Positions 6,062 to 6,709 of a stretch of DNA of 6,709 bases are shown one piece after another; the stretch's first letter is position 1; each line of letters opens with the position of its first letter. A model generated the notes under the pieces. The model saw only the letters and a list, made by a program, of their open reading frames with translations, ran no database searches and was not told the origin of the DNA. Location of the stretch: the NCBI GenBank assembly GCA_009837685.1, contig VXTA01000300.1, positions 6,236-12,944 on the forward strand, in the 5' to 3' direction. Position numbers and translations under genes: made by a program. This DNA is from Chloroflexota bacterium (lineage in GTDB: Bacteria; Chloroflexota; Dehalococcoidia; Lucifugimonadales; Lucifugimonadaceae).

Positions 6062-6709
6062 TTGCAAGTAACCCTTCCCAAGATCGGACGCGGCATCGGC
6101 ATCCGCGACGAAAACCAGAGTCTCCTAAGCGCGATCTGGAACAACGCCGTCCGCCATCGGATGCTCCTCGCCATCATCTTCGTGATCGGCGTGAAACTGG
6201 TCAACACCGTAGCGACCGGCTTCGATCTATCCATGCGCCTTGCCTACCTGCTCCTCATCCTCATCGCCGTCTCTTGGGTATGGTCCCGAGTTGGCGCCGT
6301 CAACATGAGAGCCAGCGTAAATCGACCAACCGGCCCTTTCTCCGTCGGAGACACTCTCAGCGAACGCATCGTCATCCAAAACTCCAACGGCGCACCCAAG
6401 GCATGGGTTGAGGTTGAAGACAAAACAACCCTCCCAGACGTTCAATTCCGCGAGGTCACTAGCTTCGGCCTGATGGTCACATTCAAACGCGTCAACATGG
6501 AAGCACCCTTGACCCAACGCGGCGAATACGACCTCGGCCCCCTCGTCATCCGTGCTTCCGACCCATTCAACCTCTTCCCCCGCGATATCGAATTCGAGGG
6601 CATCGACAAAGTACTCGTCTACCCGCGTGTCCTTCCCATCCCCGACATCGCATCCTCCCGCGTCCTACTCGCCGATGGTCACTCTCGACGCCATCGCATG
6701 CACCTCCTC
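6062..6709 (+). CDS. DUF58 domain membrane protein, N-terminal part (cut by window edge)
   Basis: From TTG 6062 the + strand is open for 216 codons to the window end. The frame has a TAA only two codons before the TTG, and the next ATG (residue 34) would cut into the first membrane helix, so TTG is the likely start. A weak AGGG (6047-6050) precedes it by 11 bases. The protein starts with a basic cytoplasmic stretch, then two membrane helices (about 34-50 and 59-76). A beta-rich domain follows with FSVGDTLSERIVIQN (93-107), RGEYDLGPLVIRASDPFNLFPR (153-174) and VLVYPRVLPIPD (184-195). RASDPFxLFPR and the YPRV block are the usual lead into a DUF58 domain, most of which would lie beyond the edge. 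With the upstream MoxR gene it forms the MoxR-DUF58 envelope module. A transglutaminase-like gene often comes next, but it cannot be seen here. Confidence 0.9.
   Translation, partial: MQVTLPKIGRGIGIRDENQSLLSAIWNNAVRHRMLLAIIFVIGVKLVNTVATGFDLSMRLAYLLLILIAVSWVWSRVGAVNMRASVNRPTGPFSVGDTLSERIVIQNSNGAPKAWVEVEDKTTLPDVQFREVTSFGLMVTFKRVNMEAPLTQRGEYDLGPLVIRASDPFNLFPRDIEFEGIDKVLVYPRVLPIPDIASSRVLLADGHSRRHRMHLL

Overview
The window carries six protein genes, two of them cut by the window edges. It has no RNA gene, insertion sequence or CRISPR array that I can see, and coding density is high. The MoxR and DUF58 proteins read like those of Chloroflexota (for example SAR202/Dehalococcoidia-type genomes), and AAA+DUF3226 pairs are common in that phylum. 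The assignment rests on family resemblance only and is moderate to weak. Base composition is mixed GC. The right two thirds have many more C than G on the + strand.

Left part (1-2420, all - strand): a lipoprotein of unknown function (2420→1791), then an OLD/RecF-like AAA ATPase relative (1671→694), then a TOPRIM-type DUF3226 protein (646→ beyond the left edge). The last two form a recognisable pair, resembling a split OLD-family nuclease such as those used in phage defence. The ATPase is odd: its Walker A, signature, Walker B and H-loop positions are all altered, while the TOPRIM partner keeps its acidic residues. This is the most unusual point in the window. A perfect 12-bp inverted repeat lies inside the ATPase gene.

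Middle part: an aldo/keto reductase (2435→3379, +) starts only 14 bp from the GTG of the divergent lipoprotein gene. It converges on a beta-type DNA methyltransferase (4875→3388, -), with 8 bp between the two genes. The methyltransferase core is intact. Its C-terminal extension looks like the PD-(D/E)XK-like module often fused to these enzymes, but its lysine position is changed.

Right part: a 142-bp divergent intergenic region leads into a MoxR AAA+ ATPase (5018→6028, +) and a DUF58 membrane protein (6062→ beyond the right edge, +). Both start with TTG. They are the first two genes of the widespread MoxR-DUF58(-transglutaminase) module, in which the MoxR ATPase is thought to act as a chaperone-like partner of DUF58/VWA proteins at the cell envelope. 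The AKR and the MoxR-DUF58 module look like ordinary chromosomal genes. The degenerate ATPase/TOPRIM pair and the solitary methyltransferase are the accessory, possibly defence-related, part.
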